A DNA stretch of 64,000 nt. Origin: Phycisphaerales bacterium UBA7812 (lineage in GTDB: Bacteria > Planctomycetota > Phycisphaerae > Phycisphaerales > UBA1924). This document shows, one piece after another, positions 26,267-34,895 of this stretch. The DNA lies in assembly GCA_002480345.1 (NCBI GenBank), contig DLBY01000030.1, positions 17,120 to 81,119 of the forward strand, in the 5' to 3' direction. Under the pieces are notes generated by a model that did not search any database, was not told the DNA's origin, and was given only the letters and a program-made list of their open reading frames with translations. How positions within the stretch are numbered: the stretch's first letter is position 1; the number at the start of each line of letters is the position of its first letter. A program made the translations under genes and the position numbers.

Positions 26267-27982
26267 GTGGCGATTGATCTCATTCAGACACTGCCGGTCT
26301 CGACCGGGCTCACGCTGCCTCCGGGCGGGGCGCCCCTCGTGCTCGCGCAGTCCGCGTTCGTGCTCGTTTCGTGGTGGAAGGTGCTGATCCTGCTTCTGCC
26401 GTTCCTTCTCTGGGGGAAGCTGGTCAGCGATGTGTTCGACAAGCACGCCGACCGCTTCCATCTCGGGCAGGAGAAATGGGGCGCCATCCACCTCTTCGTT
26501 GGTCTGCTCGCGGCGGCGGTCGCGTTCGGCATGCCGATCCCCGCATGGTGGGGTTTCCTGATCGGTTTCCTCGGCGCGGTGCTGATCCTGGGTGCCGATG
26601 TGCTGGTGTTCACGGCGATCGTGAACAAGGACGAACGCGTCCCCGACGAGCACAAGCTCAAGCTGGACATGTCCGCGATGGCGGAGGGCAGCGCCCGCCG
26701 GAAGGCGGCAAAGCAGGCCGCGACCGTTTCGCTCGGCATCCAGGGCCCGGATGGCACGGTGGCGCCGCCCAAGCAGGAGAGCCCGGAATACCAGGTCCGT
26801 GCGGAGGCGGAAGGCGTCTACATCAAGGCGCGGGAGAACCGCGCGAGCCGGGTGGTCATCTCGGCCAAGCAGGGCGAGGGCTCGGGCGCGGAGTTCGTGA
26901 TCGACGGCGTGCGCCACCCGGGTGAGACACTCTCGGCGCCGCAGGCAAAGGCGATCATCGACTTCTGGAAGGCCTGCGCCGGTCTCGATGTCAAGGATGT
27001 GCGCCGCCGGCTCGTCGGCGAGCTCACGATCGTCCGCGACGAGATCAAGAGCAAGGTGCGGCTGGTTTCGATCGGTCAGCAGGGCGGACTCCGATTGACC
27101 ATGCAGTTCGACCCCGCCCAATCCGTTCTGCGAAAGGTCGATGACCTCGGGTTGCTCCCGAACCAGAAGACGGTGCTCGAGGAGATGGTCAACAGCCCCG
27201 GCGGTGTTGTCGTCCTCGCGGGCCTCGCACAGGGCGGGCGCACGACGACGCTGTATTCCGTGACGCAGATGCACGACGCGTACACAAGCAATGTGCAGAC
27301 CGTCGAGATCGAGCCTCTCGTTGAACTCGAGGGCATCCGGCAGATCAAGTTCGACCCGACAGGGGCGGACGAGTACTCGAAAGTCGTTCGATCGAATCTC
27401 CGGCGCGACCCGGATGTGCTGTCGGTCGCGGAGATCCCAGATCAGGCGACCGCGCAGGAGATCGCGAACGCGGACCTCGAGCGTTCTCGCGTCTACGCCT
27501 CGGTCACCGCGGATACCGCGATGAACGCTGTCCGCCTCTGGGTGAAGGCGGTGGGCGACCCGGCTCTCGCGTCCAAGGGACTCAGGGGCGTCGTCGCGGA
27601 GCGTCTGATCCGCCACCTGTGCACGAATTGCCGCGTTCCCTACCAGCCGCCGCCCGAGCTGCTCAAGAAGCTGCAGCTCCCCTCCAAGATCCAGCAGCTG
27701 TACAAGAAGGGCGGGCAGGTCCTTGTCAAGAACAAGCCCGAGGTCTGCCCCGTCTGCAACGGCATCGGCTACGAGGCCCAGCTCGGGATCTTCGAGATCT
27801 ACCCGATCGGTGCCGAGGAGCGGGCGTGCATCGCCAAGCAGGACTGGAACGGGCTCAAGACCGAAATGCGCAAGCGTCAGCTGCCCAGCATCCAGCAGGT
27901 CGCGCTGATGAAGGCCGCGGAGGGGCTCACGAGCATCGAAGAAGTCACCCGCCTCTCCGCGAAGCAGGCGGCGAAGAAGTGA
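26267..27982 (+). CDS. Membrane-anchored PilB/GspE-like protein with degenerate ATPase motifs
   Basis: Related to the C-terminal half of PilB/GspE assembly ATPases, but altered. Three hydrophobic segments at about 34-50, 74-90 and 95-118 anchor it in the membrane, unlike cytoplasmic PilB. The Walker A equivalent (residues 319-328) reads GLAQGGRTTT, with Arg325 in place of the catalytic Lys. The Asp box is cut to EIEP. Walker B keeps Glu but reads SVAEIPD (R to P). The His box reads VTAD. The zinc pairs CTNC (452-455) and CPVC (494-497) of PilB are kept. It is probably a non-hydrolysing partner of the neighbouring PilT-like ATPase (inference). GTG 26267 sits 7 bases after AGAGGA. Confidence 0.85.
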   Translation: MAIDLIQTLPVSTGLTLPPGGAPLVLAQSAFVLVSWWKVLILLLPFLLWGKLVSDVFDKHADRFHLGQEKWGAIHLFVGLLAAAVAFGMPIPAWWGFLIGFLGAVLILGADVLVFTAIVNKDERVPDEHKLKLDMSAMAEGSARRKAAKQAATVSLGIQGPDGTVAPPKQESPEYQVRAEAEGVYIKARENRASRVVISAKQGEGSGAEFVIDGVRHPGETLSAPQAKAIIDFWKACAGLDVKDVRRRLVGELTIVRDEIKSKVRLVSIGQQGGLRLTMQFDPAQSVLRKVDDLGLLPNQKTVLEEMVNSPGGVVVLAGLAQGGRTTTLYSVTQMHDAYTSNVQTVEIEPLVELEGIRQIKFDPTGADEYSKVVRSNLRRDPDVLSVAEIPDQATAQEIANADLERSRVYASVTADTAMNAVRLWVKAVGDPALASKGLRGVVAERLIRHLCTNCRVPYQPPPELLKKLQLPSKIQQLYKKGGQVLVKNKPEVCPVCNGIGYEAQLGIFEIYPIGAEERACIAKQDWNGLKTEMRKRQLPSIQQVALMKAAEGLTSIEEVTRLSAKQAAKK

Positions 27983-28124
27983 GTTCCGATCGCTCGCGAT
28001 CCCGCGGGACCTCCGCACAACGCGAGCGTCGGCTAGGAAGAGATTCGGTTGGGATGAGCATGCGTGCCCCCATCGAAACCAGCTCCCGCACCGAGCGGGC
28101 GCCGAGCACGGCCGGAGAACGACG

Positions 28125-29882
28125 ATGATTGTGAAAATCCTCTGCCTGGTGCTGGTTCTGGCGATCACCTGGGTGTGGCTGAACCGCGGGTTCTTCAACG
28201 CGTTCATCCACATGCTGTGCACGATCGCGGCGGGTGCGATCGCGTTCGCGTTCTGGGAGCCCTTCGCCTATCTGATCATGGGTTTCTCGCCCGACAGCGG
28301 GTTCCTGTCGTTCCTCGCCTACATCGCGTGGGGCGCGGCGCTGCTCGTCCCGTTCGCGTTGGCGCTCATCGTCTTGCGATTCGCGACCGACGCGTTCCTG
28401 AAGAACAAGGTCAGCCCGATCGGGGCGGTCGACTATCTGGGCGGCGCGATCTGCGGCGGCATCACCGCGATGATCACCGTCGGCATGCTGTTCATCGGGT
28501 ACGGCTTCATGCCAGGCTCGGGCGGCGTGCGGCCCGTGGACTATTCCGCGGAGAGCGCGGGCATCGGATCGCTGCGTCGCGCGGGCGGGCTGTGGATCCC
28601 CGCGGAGAAGTTCACCGCGGCGTTCTACGGGCAGCTGTCCACGACCTCGCTGAGCACGGGCGAGCCGCTCGCGGAGTATTACCCCGATCTGGACATCACC
28701 GGATACGCGATCAACATCAGCGAAGCGGGCGGCAAGGCCCAGCCTTCTGTTCCCTATGACGCGATATCGATCAAGAAGACCTATTTCGTCGGCTCCCCGA
28801 ACGGTTCACCCACCCGCGAACTCCTGGTCGAGAATGCGCAGCCGGACGCGTTCGTGCAGCAGTACCAGGATCTCTCGGGCGAATCGGTGAGCACCGGTCG
28901 CCTGTTCGGGGTCGTCGTCGAGTTCGGCGAGCAGGCGAAGGAGCAGAACGGCCAGGTCATCATGGGCAACGGGCAGGCCCGCCTCCTCATGACCGGGCCC
29001 GATGGGAGCGAGGTCGCCCATCCCGTGGCGATCATCTCGCAGGCCCGGTCGTCGGACGCCGAGTTGTACGGCCGGTTCATGTACGACAGTGAGGAACTGT
29101 TCGTCGCTTCGGTCGGCGGCGCGAGCCGAGCGACCATGGGCTTCGAGTTCGTCGTTCCGCAGGGATACGAGCCCGAGGCGATCGTCATCAAGAACACCCG
29201 GGTGATGCTCGACGAGACCGAGCAGAACTTCTCGGATCCGACCGCCCGGTTCGCGGCGTTGAACTCCGGCTCGCTCGTCGGAGGGTCCGCGGTGACGGAT
29301 CTCGACCTCGACGATGTTTCAACCGTCGAGGTCGATCCGAACGCGGGGTTCCGCTCTCTCCGGCCGATCATCGTCTCGGAGCGGATCGGCTACAGCTTCG
29401 AGGTCCGCCAGAAGGGCTCGCTCGAGCTCAACGAGGAAAACGCGATCCTCCGGGGATCGCAGCAATTCAACCCGGGCGACCTGGACGCCCGCGGCCTCAA
29501 CCAGAAGGTCACCGTTGACAGCTTCGCGACGGCGCCCGATGTGCAGATCGTCCGCGTGAATGTCAGCCGGGAGAGCCCCGCGAGCCTGCTGGGTCCCGCC
29601 GGTCGGCTCGCGAGCCGGGTGCTGCCGCCGCAGCTCATCGACACGAACAACCAGGCCTATCCCGCGGTGGGCTTCATCTACGAGGACAACAGCATCGTCG
29701 AGATCTCCTACGACCCCGCGAGTTCCATCCGCGGCCTCCAGCAGGTGCCGACGGTCAGCTCGTCGCGGAGTGATCAGAAGCTCGAGCTCGTGTTCCGGGT
29801 CTCCAAGGGCGTCGATATCCGCTACTTCTCGGTCGGCGGCAAGGTGATCGCGGAGTTCGATCCCCCGGTCGAGGTGCAGTGA
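28125..29882 (+). CDS. CvpA-like membrane protein with large soluble C-terminus
   Basis: About 585 residues. Four hydrophobic segments in the first 130 residues (about 2-20, 25-50, 60-85 and 105-128) resemble the CvpA/colicin V production family. The remaining 430 residues are soluble and beta-rich with no recognised domain. They are probably outside the cytoplasm if the last span exits. It follows the degenerate PilB-like gene by 142 bases on the same strand and ends at a strong terminator, so the three may share a job. ATG 28125 is the first start before the first span. Function is unknown. Confidence 0.75.
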   Translation: MIVKILCLVLVLAITWVWLNRGFFNAFIHMLCTIAAGAIAFAFWEPFAYLIMGFSPDSGFLSFLAYIAWGAALLVPFALALIVLRFATDAFLKNKVSPIGAVDYLGGAICGGITAMITVGMLFIGYGFMPGSGGVRPVDYSAESAGIGSLRRAGGLWIPAEKFTAAFYGQLSTTSLSTGEPLAEYYPDLDITGYAINISEAGGKAQPSVPYDAISIKKTYFVGSPNGSPTRELLVENAQPDAFVQQYQDLSGESVSTGRLFGVVVEFGEQAKEQNGQVIMGNGQARLLMTGPDGSEVAHPVAIISQARSSDAELYGRFMYDSEELFVASVGGASRATMGFEFVVPQGYEPEAIVIKNTRVMLDETEQNFSDPTARFAALNSGSLVGGSAVTDLDLDDVSTVEVDPNAGFRSLRPIIVSERIGYSFEVRQKGSLELNEENAILRGSQQFNPGDLDARGLNQKVTVDSFATAPDVQIVRVNVSRESPASLLGPAGRLASRVLPPQLIDTNNQAYPAVGFIYEDNSIVEISYDPASSIRGLQQVPTVSSSRSDQKLELVFRVSKGVDIRYFSVGGKVIAEFDPPVEVQ

Positions 29883-29938
29883 ACCACGCTCCGCGGCGCG
29901 GGTGAGCGCGCGGACCAAAGAGCCCTGCCGCTTGCACG

Positions 29939-29969
29939 AAAAAACCCCGGGGGTTGCCCCGGGGTTTTT
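29939..29969. terminator. Bidirectional Rho-independent terminator
   Basis: A perfect 12-base-pair stem AAAACCCCGGGG / CCCCGGGGTTTT encloses the loop GTTG, with A's before and T's after. It lies between the convergent CvpA-like gene and rplI and can end both transcripts. Confidence 0.92.
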
Positions 29970-30003
29970 CATTGCTGCTGCGACCGGTCCGATCCGTTCG
30001 GGC

Positions 30004-30567
30004 TTACTCCGCCGCGGCGGGTTCGCTTTCGGTCTTCTCGGCGGACTTGGGCTTCTCGATCAGGTTGCCCTCGTTGTCGAACTCCATTTCCTCGCGCTCG
30101 GTGTCAAGAGTGCGGTCCGCGACAACCCAGAGCTTGATGGTCGCCTCGAGGTCGGTGTCGAACTTGACGAGCACCTCGTAGGTGTCGACTCGCTTGATGG
30201 TCTGCGCCAGCCGCACCTCGCGGGCCTTGACCGCGAAGCCCAGCTCCGTGAGCGCCTCCGCGATGTCGTGCTGGGTGACCGAGCCGTACAGGTGGCCCTG
30301 ATCGTTGCACGAGCGGGTGAGGGTGAGCTCGAGGCCCTCGAGCTTGCCGATGAGCTCCTCACGCTTCGCGCGGAGGGCGGCGAGGTCCTTCTCCGCTTGG
30401 GCCCGCTTCTCGGCGAGCTGGGCGAGGATCTCGTCGCTGGGCTCGGTCGCGAGGTCGCGCGGGAGAAGGTAGTTGCGGGCGTAGCCGATGCGGACATTGA
30501 CCACATCGCCGACGATCCCGAGGTTGTCGACATTCTCGGTGAGCAGGAGCTTGATGGACTTGGCCAC
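30004..30567 (-). CDS. rplI: Large ribosomal subunit protein bL9
   Basis: Binds 23S rRNA in the 50S subunit. The N-terminal bL9 signature KSIKLLLTENVDNLG…VNVRIGYARNYLLPR (given in parts) is clear. A long central helix (about 45-75) and a C-terminal domain with GHLYGSVTQHDIAEAL follow. The last 30 residues are an acidic extension (…EKPKSAEKTESEPAAAE) longer than in E. coli. GTG 30567 is set by AAAGGAGG 6 bases upstream. It is the last gene of the minus-strand glmU-to-rplI run. rpsR, usually between ssb and rplI, is absent. Confidence 0.96.
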   Translation of the reverse strand: MAKSIKLLLTENVDNLGIVGDVVNVRIGYARNYLLPRDLATEPSDEILAQLAEKRAQAEKDLAALRAKREELIGKLEGLELTLTRSCNDQGHLYGSVTQHDIAEALTELGFAVKAREVRLAQTIKRVDTYEVLVKFDTDLEATIKLWVVADRTLDTEREEMEFDNEGNLIEKPKSAEKTESEPAAAE

Positions 30568-30748
30568 GGTGGGCCTCCTTTCGCTGTCCTCCCGGCCCTG
30601 GAGGGGGCGGGGAGTTGAGGAGCCGATCAGCCTCGGCCCCAACGGCATGATGGGTGCGGGGAAGTGCCCGCGGGAGCCGAGTTTAGGCGGGGTTGGGGGT
30701 GGGATTCTCGGTTGGGGCTGGTGAAATTGGGGGAGTAGGCACTGGGCA

Positions 30749-31258
30749 TTAGGGGGAGGCAGTATCATTCGGAGGCTTCATCGATTTGACCCATTCAGTG
30801 GTGAATTTGGAGCCGGCTTCATACACAATCAAGGAACCGTCATAGACCACCCAAATCTGATCTGAAAATCCGATATATTCTTCGAAATTGTGTGCAAAGA
30901 AATGGCCGCAGTATCCCATGCCACTTAGCGGGTACCCGGGCAACTGATACTCGTCATTGTTTAAATAGAGTTCGTTGAACGCACTGACGAGCCCTTGCAC
31001 CCGCTCTCGAAATGCGTGGAACGCAGAGGTATTCACGTCCTCATGGAACGACAGATAGTCTCGATTGGATCCCGCCAAACGCCAGCCACCGGCGTAGGCC
31101 CTCACAACGGAGTTCGGGTCTTTCATATTGACGGTCTCGCCGGTTATCCCACCCAGCGGATGACCCCAATGCTGCTTGAAAGCCTGTTGGAGTTCTCCGT
31201 CGTACCCCGAAAGGTGTGGCGTATGAAGCCAGCCATCGACTATGAGATATGACGACAT
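30749..31258 (-). CDS. Orphan low-GC protein between ssb and rplI
   Basis: The 169-residue product has no family I recognise. It is Tyr/Phe/Asn-rich and appears soluble and cytoplasmic, with no signal peptide or membrane span. Mid-gene, counted over 30781-30960, the GC content is only about 46%, while flanking genes are clearly GC-rich. Codons with A or T in the third position are frequent. This composition suggests recent arrival. It sits 12 bases after the ssb stop and 181 bases before rplI, in the place where rpsR is found in other genomes. ATG 31258 has no strong ribosome site. Confidence 0.75.
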   Translation of the reverse strand: MSSYLIVDGWLHTPHLSGYDGELQQAFKQHWGHPLGGITGETVNMKDPNSVVRAYAGGWRLAGSNRDYLSFHEDVNTSAFHAFRERVQGLVSAFNELYLNNDEYQLPGYPLSGMGYCGHFFAHNFEEYIGFSDQIWVVYDGSLIVYEAGSKFTTEWVKSMKPPNDTASP

Positions 31259-31270
31259 TGTTCTGTCCGA

Positions 31271-31774
31271 TCAGAACGGGATGTCGTCGGCGTCGATCGG
31301 AGTACCGCCGCCCCCGCCGCCGTAGTCACCACCGCCGCCTCCGCCGCCCTGGGAGTAGCCGCCTCCCCCACCGCCGCCGCCGGCGTTGGCGTAGGAGCCT
31401 CCGCCGCCGCCGCGGTTGCCGCCCCCGCCTCCGCCGCCCTGGCCCGAGTCGATGAACTGGAAGTTCTCGACGACGACGCGGAGTTTGGACTGCTTGGACC
31501 CGTCCTTGCCCTCCCACTGGTCGAGCTTGAGGCGGCCCTCGATGAAGACGGGGCGGCCCTTGGAGAGGTACTGGCTCATGACTTCGGCCGTGCGGCCCCA
31601 GGCCTCGCAGTCGACGAAGGTCGTTTCCTCGCGCTGCTCGCCCGACGAGGTCTTGTAGCGACGCCCCGTCGCGAGCCCGATATTGGCGACCGCCTGATTG
31701 CCCGAAGTGTGGCGCAGCTCGACATCCCGCGTCAGCCGCCCCATGAGAAGAACCTTGTTGTAATCACCCGCCAT
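31271..31774 (-). CDS. ssb: Single-stranded DNA-binding protein
   Basis: Binds ssDNA as a tetramer in replication and repair. An OB fold occupies about 1-105 (YNKVLLMGRLTRDVELRHT…, FVDCEAWGRTAEVMSQYLSKGRPVFIEGRL in parts). An extremely Gly-rich linker fills about 110-157. The acidic tail ends DADDIPF, the conserved tip that docks partner proteins. 167 residues is typical. Upstream is rpsF with a hairpin between. The Gly-rich linker is long even for the family. Confidence 0.97.
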   Translation of the reverse strand: MAGDYNKVLLMGRLTRDVELRHTSGNQAVANIGLATGRRYKTSSGEQREETTFVDCEAWGRTAEVMSQYLSKGRPVFIEGRLKLDQWEGKDGSKQSKLRVVVENFQFIDSGQGGGGGGGNRGGGGGSYANAGGGGGGGGYSQGGGGGGGDYGGGGGGTPIDADDIPF

Positions 31775-31850
31775 GGTGGAACGCTCCTTACCGGTCCGCG
31801 CGACGCGCCGGATTCCCCGGCCGCCCCGAACCGTACATGATCCTAGCAGA

Positions 31851-31876
31851 AGGAGCCGGGACTTCGCCCGGCTCCT
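31851..31876 (-). terminator. Hairpin between rpsF and ssb (attenuator or weak terminator)
   Basis: A perfect 10-base-pair stem AGGAGCCGGG / CCCGGCTCCT around a 6-base loop lies 32 bases after the rpsF stop. On the minus strand it is followed by TCTGC rather than a T-run, so it may limit read-through into ssb rather than end it. Confidence 0.6.
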
Positions 31877-31908
31877 CTCGATTCTACCGATTTTCGGACC
31901 CGGTGTGA

Positions 31909-32427
31909 TCAGTCCTCGTCGGACGAATCCCCGTCGTCGTCATCGGAGGCGTCCGAATCCGCGGCGCTCTCGTCGCTCGCCGACGCCTCCTCCTCGGGCT
32001 CCGGCGCGCCGAGACGGGCGCCGCTCTTCTTTTCGTTCTCGCCCGCGGCGGCCTTCTCGGCACGCAACTGGGCCTCGGCCGCGAGCCCGTCGCGGTCGTC
32101 GGCGGCGCGTGCCTGGTCCTCGCTCATGTGGTCGGCGCGGATGGTCATGAGGCGCATGATGTGCTCCGAGAGGTTGCACTCGCGCTCGATCCGCTCGATG
32201 CCCTCCGGGGGGCACGCGATGTAGGCGAGGAGATAGACCCCCCGCTTCTGCTTCTCGATCTCGTAGGCGAGGCGACGCTCGTCCCACTTCTTGAGCGCGA
32301 GGATCTCCGCGCCGCCCTTGCCCAGGATCTCGCCGATGTGCTCGACGACGGCGTGCAGATTCGCTGCCTCACCCTGGCTGATGAGGAACATGCATTCGTA
32401 GATGCGGGTCTCTGTTGCGGTGGCCAT
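31909..32427 (-). CDS. rpsF: Small ribosomal subunit protein bS6
   Basis: Part of the 30S platform, normally paired with bS18. The core (about 1-97) shows RIYECMFLISQG, GEILGKGGAEILALKKWDERRLAYEI and KRGVYLLAYI in order. After about residue 100 comes a 70-residue acidic tail ending DDDDGDSSDED, far longer than in most bacteria. ATG 32427 follows GGAG at 6 bases; the frame opens 12 bases earlier. It is followed by ssb, as in most genomes, and preceded by pth. The missing rpsR nearby is notable. Confidence 0.95.
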   Translation of the reverse strand: MATATETRIYECMFLISQGEAANLHAVVEHIGEILGKGGAEILALKKWDERRLAYEIEKQKRGVYLLAYIACPPEGIERIERECNLSEHIMRLMTIRADHMSEDQARAADDRDGLAAEAQLRAEKAAAGENEKKSGARLGAPEPEEEASASDESAADSDASDDDDGDSSDED

Positions 32428-32481
32428 GGTCAACTCCAATCTCTGTTGCGGTGCGTTGCTTTGTGATGGTCGTGTGCCGGA

Positions 32482-33147
32482 TCAGGCGGTCCATCCCGGA
32501 TGAACATCCGAGGGCGGTCCGCCGTCCTCGCCCGGGCGCTGGTCCGGATGCGTCTCGGGCTCGGGCGTCTTTGACGAGAGACGCTCGTTGAACGCGTTCA
32601 TCGCCGCGTCCACGCCCTCGCCCAGAAGAGTCTCGACCGCTCTCGCGGCCTGAACGATCGAGGACTCGAACGCGGGCCACTCACCTTCCGTGACCCGGCT
32701 GAGCACCCAATCCGCCTGATTCATGAGCTTCGGCTTCTCGCCGATGCCGACGCGGACGCGTGGGTAATCCGCGCCGCCCAGCACCCGGTCGATGTCCTTG
32801 AGCCCGTTGTGCCCCGCGGTCCCCCCCTTGGCGCGCACGCGGATGTGCCCGATAGGAAATGCGAGTTCATCGACCACCACGACGAGGTCCGCCGAAGGGT
32901 CGAGCTTGTAGAAGCGCACGGCCTCGCCCACGGATTGTCCCGAGCGGTTCATGTAGGTCGTGGGCTTCATGAGCAGGCACTTCTCGCCCGCGACGCGCGC
33001 CTCGACGCACGCCGCGTTGAATCGGCTCTTGGGCGTCTCGCCGACCGCGTGGTCGCGAGCGAGCCGGTCCACGACAAGGAACCCGGCGTTGTGCCGGGTC
33101 TTGTCGTACTGGGGACCGGGGTTGCCAAGGCCGACAACGAGTTTCAC
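32482..33147 (-). CDS. pth: Peptidyl-tRNA hydrolase
   Basis: Cleaves peptidyl-tRNA released from stalled ribosomes. The catalytic region reads VGLGNPGPQYDKTRHNAGF with the essential His, then LLMKPTTYMNRSGQSV and RAKGGTAGHNGLKDI with the conserved Asn/His. 221 residues includes an extra C-terminal tail after about residue 195 (…TPEPETHPDQRPGEDG). ATG 33147 opens the frame. It is co-directional with rplY and rpsF, a common arrangement. Confidence 0.96.
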   Translation of the reverse strand: MKLVVGLGNPGPQYDKTRHNAGFLVVDRLARDHAVGETPKSRFNAACVEARVAGEKCLLMKPTTYMNRSGQSVGEAVRFYKLDPSADLVVVVDELAFPIGHIRVRAKGGTAGHNGLKDIDRVLGGADYPRVRVGIGEKPKLMNQADWVLSRVTEGEWPAFESSIVQAARAVETLLGEGVDAAMNAFNERLSSKTPEPETHPDQRPGEDGGPPSDVHPGWTA

Positions 33148-33175
33148 GGGCTCACTCCCGAGTCGGGCGGGACGA

Positions 33176-33829
33176 TCAGTCCTCGCCTTCCTCGTCCTTC
33201 TTCTCGGTGATGACTTCCGGTGCCGCCTGGGCCTCCGCCTCGGCGGACTCGTCGGTCTCCTCTTCCAGTTCCTTCTGCTGGATGAGGTTCGCGACGACCG
33301 TGTCGGGATCGGTCAGCAGGACCATCGTGTCCTTGGGCAGCTTGACCTCGCCCGCGTGGATCACATCACCGATGTCCATGTGGGAGACATCGACATCGAT
33401 CTCTTCCGGGAGGTTGGTCACGGTGCACTCGAGCTCGAGCTCGGTGATCGGGGTGAGAATCGAGGTGCGGGCCCGCTTCAGACCGGGCGCCTCGCCCACG
33501 AGACGGAGATGCACGCGGACATGCACCCGCTCGTCGAGGTCCACGCGAGCGAGGTCGCAGTGGACCACATTCGTGCCCAGATAATCGAACTGGAGGTCGC
33601 GGAGGAGCACCGTCTCGGTCTCCCCACCCTCGATGTTGAGCGTGTAGACCCGCTCGCCGTCCTCGATCAGCCGGAGGCTCTCCTTCGCGTCCAGCGTGAT
33701 GGAGACAGGGTCCTGGCCGTGCCCGTACACCACGGCGGGCAGCCCGCCCTGCTCACGGATCCGGCGGCTGTACCGCGAGCCCGTCCGCTCGCGCTTCTTT
33801 GCCTGCAGCACAGGGGTTTCGTCGCTCAT
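33176..33829 (-). CDS. rplY: Large ribosomal subunit protein bL25 (Ctc type)
   Basis: Binds 5S rRNA. The N-terminal L25 domain shows KKRERTGSRYSRRIREQGGLPAVVYG. The C-terminal Ctc/TL5 domain follows (about 95-190, VRVHLRLVGEAPGLK…LPEEIDVDVSHMDIGD in parts). An acidic tail ends EKKDEEGED. 217 residues is normal for the two-domain form. ATG 33829 is set by AAAGGAA 7 bases upstream. It sits between prs and pth, the usual order. Confidence 0.95.
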   Translation of the reverse strand: MSDETPVLQAKKRERTGSRYSRRIREQGGLPAVVYGHGQDPVSITLDAKESLRLIEDGERVYTLNIEGGETETVLLRDLQFDYLGTNVVHCDLARVDLDERVHVRVHLRLVGEAPGLKRARTSILTPITELELECTVTNLPEEIDVDVSHMDIGDVIHAGEVKLPKDTMVLLTDPDTVVANLIQQKELEEETDESAEAEAQAAPEVITEKKDEEGED

Positions 33830-33915
33830 GATTCGGTTCCTTTCTCTTGCGATTCTCTCGTCTTTGGTGTTCGGAATTCGGAGTTCGGGCCGGCATCGCC
33901 GGCCCATCCGTGTTC

Positions 33916-34893
33916 TCAGCGTTTCATCTCCGCGCGTCGGAAGATCGCGCTCACCGAGCGGTCCTCGTGGATCCGCCGGATCGCATCGCCCAGGAGCGGG
34001 CCCACACTCAGTTCCACGAGCTTGTCACCGAGGGCCCGCTTCTTGTCGTCGGCAAGCGGGATCGTATCGGTCACGATGACCTTGGAGATCGGGGCGTCCG
34101 CGAGCCGCTCGGCACCGAGCCCGGCGAGAACGGGGTGCGTCGCCGCGACGATCACGCCCTTTGCGCCCTCGTCCATAACGAGCTGCGCCGCCTCGCAGAC
34201 GGTGCCGCCCGTCGAGATCATGTCATCGAACATGAGCACCGTCTTGCCCGCGACATCACCGATCAGGTTGCCCGTCTTGACTTCGGACCCACTCAGGCGC
34301 TGCTTGTTGATGATCGCCAGCCCGCCCCTGAGTTCCTGCGCCAGCCCCTCCGCGACCTTGACATTCCCGACATCCGGGCTCACGAGGCACAGGTCGCCCA
34401 GCTTGTCGCGGATCGATTCAAAGTAGTCGAGGAAGACCTCGGTCGCGGACAGGTGGTCCAGCGGAAGATCGAAGAACCCCTGGATCTGCGCCGCGTGCAG
34501 ATCGATCGTGATCACCCGGTCCGCGCCGCTCGCGGTGATCATGTTCGCGACCAGCTTCGCGGTGATGGGCGTACGCCCCTCGCTCTTGCGGTCCTGCCGC
34601 GCGTAGCCGTAGTACGGGATCACAAGAGTCATCCGCCTCGCCGACGCGCGGCGCAGGCAGTCGATGAAGATCAGCAACTCCATCAGGTTGTCGTTCACCG
34701 GTGCGCAGGTGGAGCTGATGACGAAACAATCCCGCCCGCGAACATCCTCCTCGAGCTTGACGAGGAGTTCCCCGTCCGGGAAGACCTGGGTGCGCGCATC
34801 GCCCAGGGGAAGGCCCATGTGGCGGCACACCTTTTCGGCCAGCGGCTTGCTGTTCCGCCCCGCGAAGATCCGCATCCCGCGTGATTCGCCCAT
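33916..34893 (-). CDS. prs: Ribose-phosphate pyrophosphokinase
   Basis: Makes PRPP from ribose 5-phosphate and ATP for purine, pyrimidine, His and Trp synthesis. Landmarks in order are FPDGELLVKLEEDVRGRDCFV, the flexible loop YYGYARQDRKSEGR, DLHAAQIQGFF, and the PRPP-binding loop VLMFDDMISTGGTVC. 325 residues is typical; the N-terminal six residues may be extra. GGGAGG precedes ATG 34893. It begins 2 bases after the glmU-like stop, so the two are likely coupled. Confidence 0.97.
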   Translation of the reverse strand: MGESRGMRIFAGRNSKPLAEKVCRHMGLPLGDARTQVFPDGELLVKLEEDVRGRDCFVISSTCAPVNDNLMELLIFIDCLRRASARRMTLVIPYYGYARQDRKSEGRTPITAKLVANMITASGADRVITIDLHAAQIQGFFDLPLDHLSATEVFLDYFESIRDKLGDLCLVSPDVGNVKVAEGLAQELRGGLAIINKQRLSGSEVKTGNLIGDVAGKTVLMFDDMISTGGTVCEAAQLVMDEGAKGVIVAATHPVLAGLGAERLADAPISKVIVTDTIPLADDKKRALGDKLVELSVGPLLGDAIRRIHEDRSVSAIFRRAEMKR

Positions 34894-34895
34894 GG

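Noticed and set aside
24794..28222. Long minus-strand open frames opposite the PilT-like and PilB-like genes
   Set aside because: They mirror real genes in the opposite frame and lack ribosome sites and recognisable domains.
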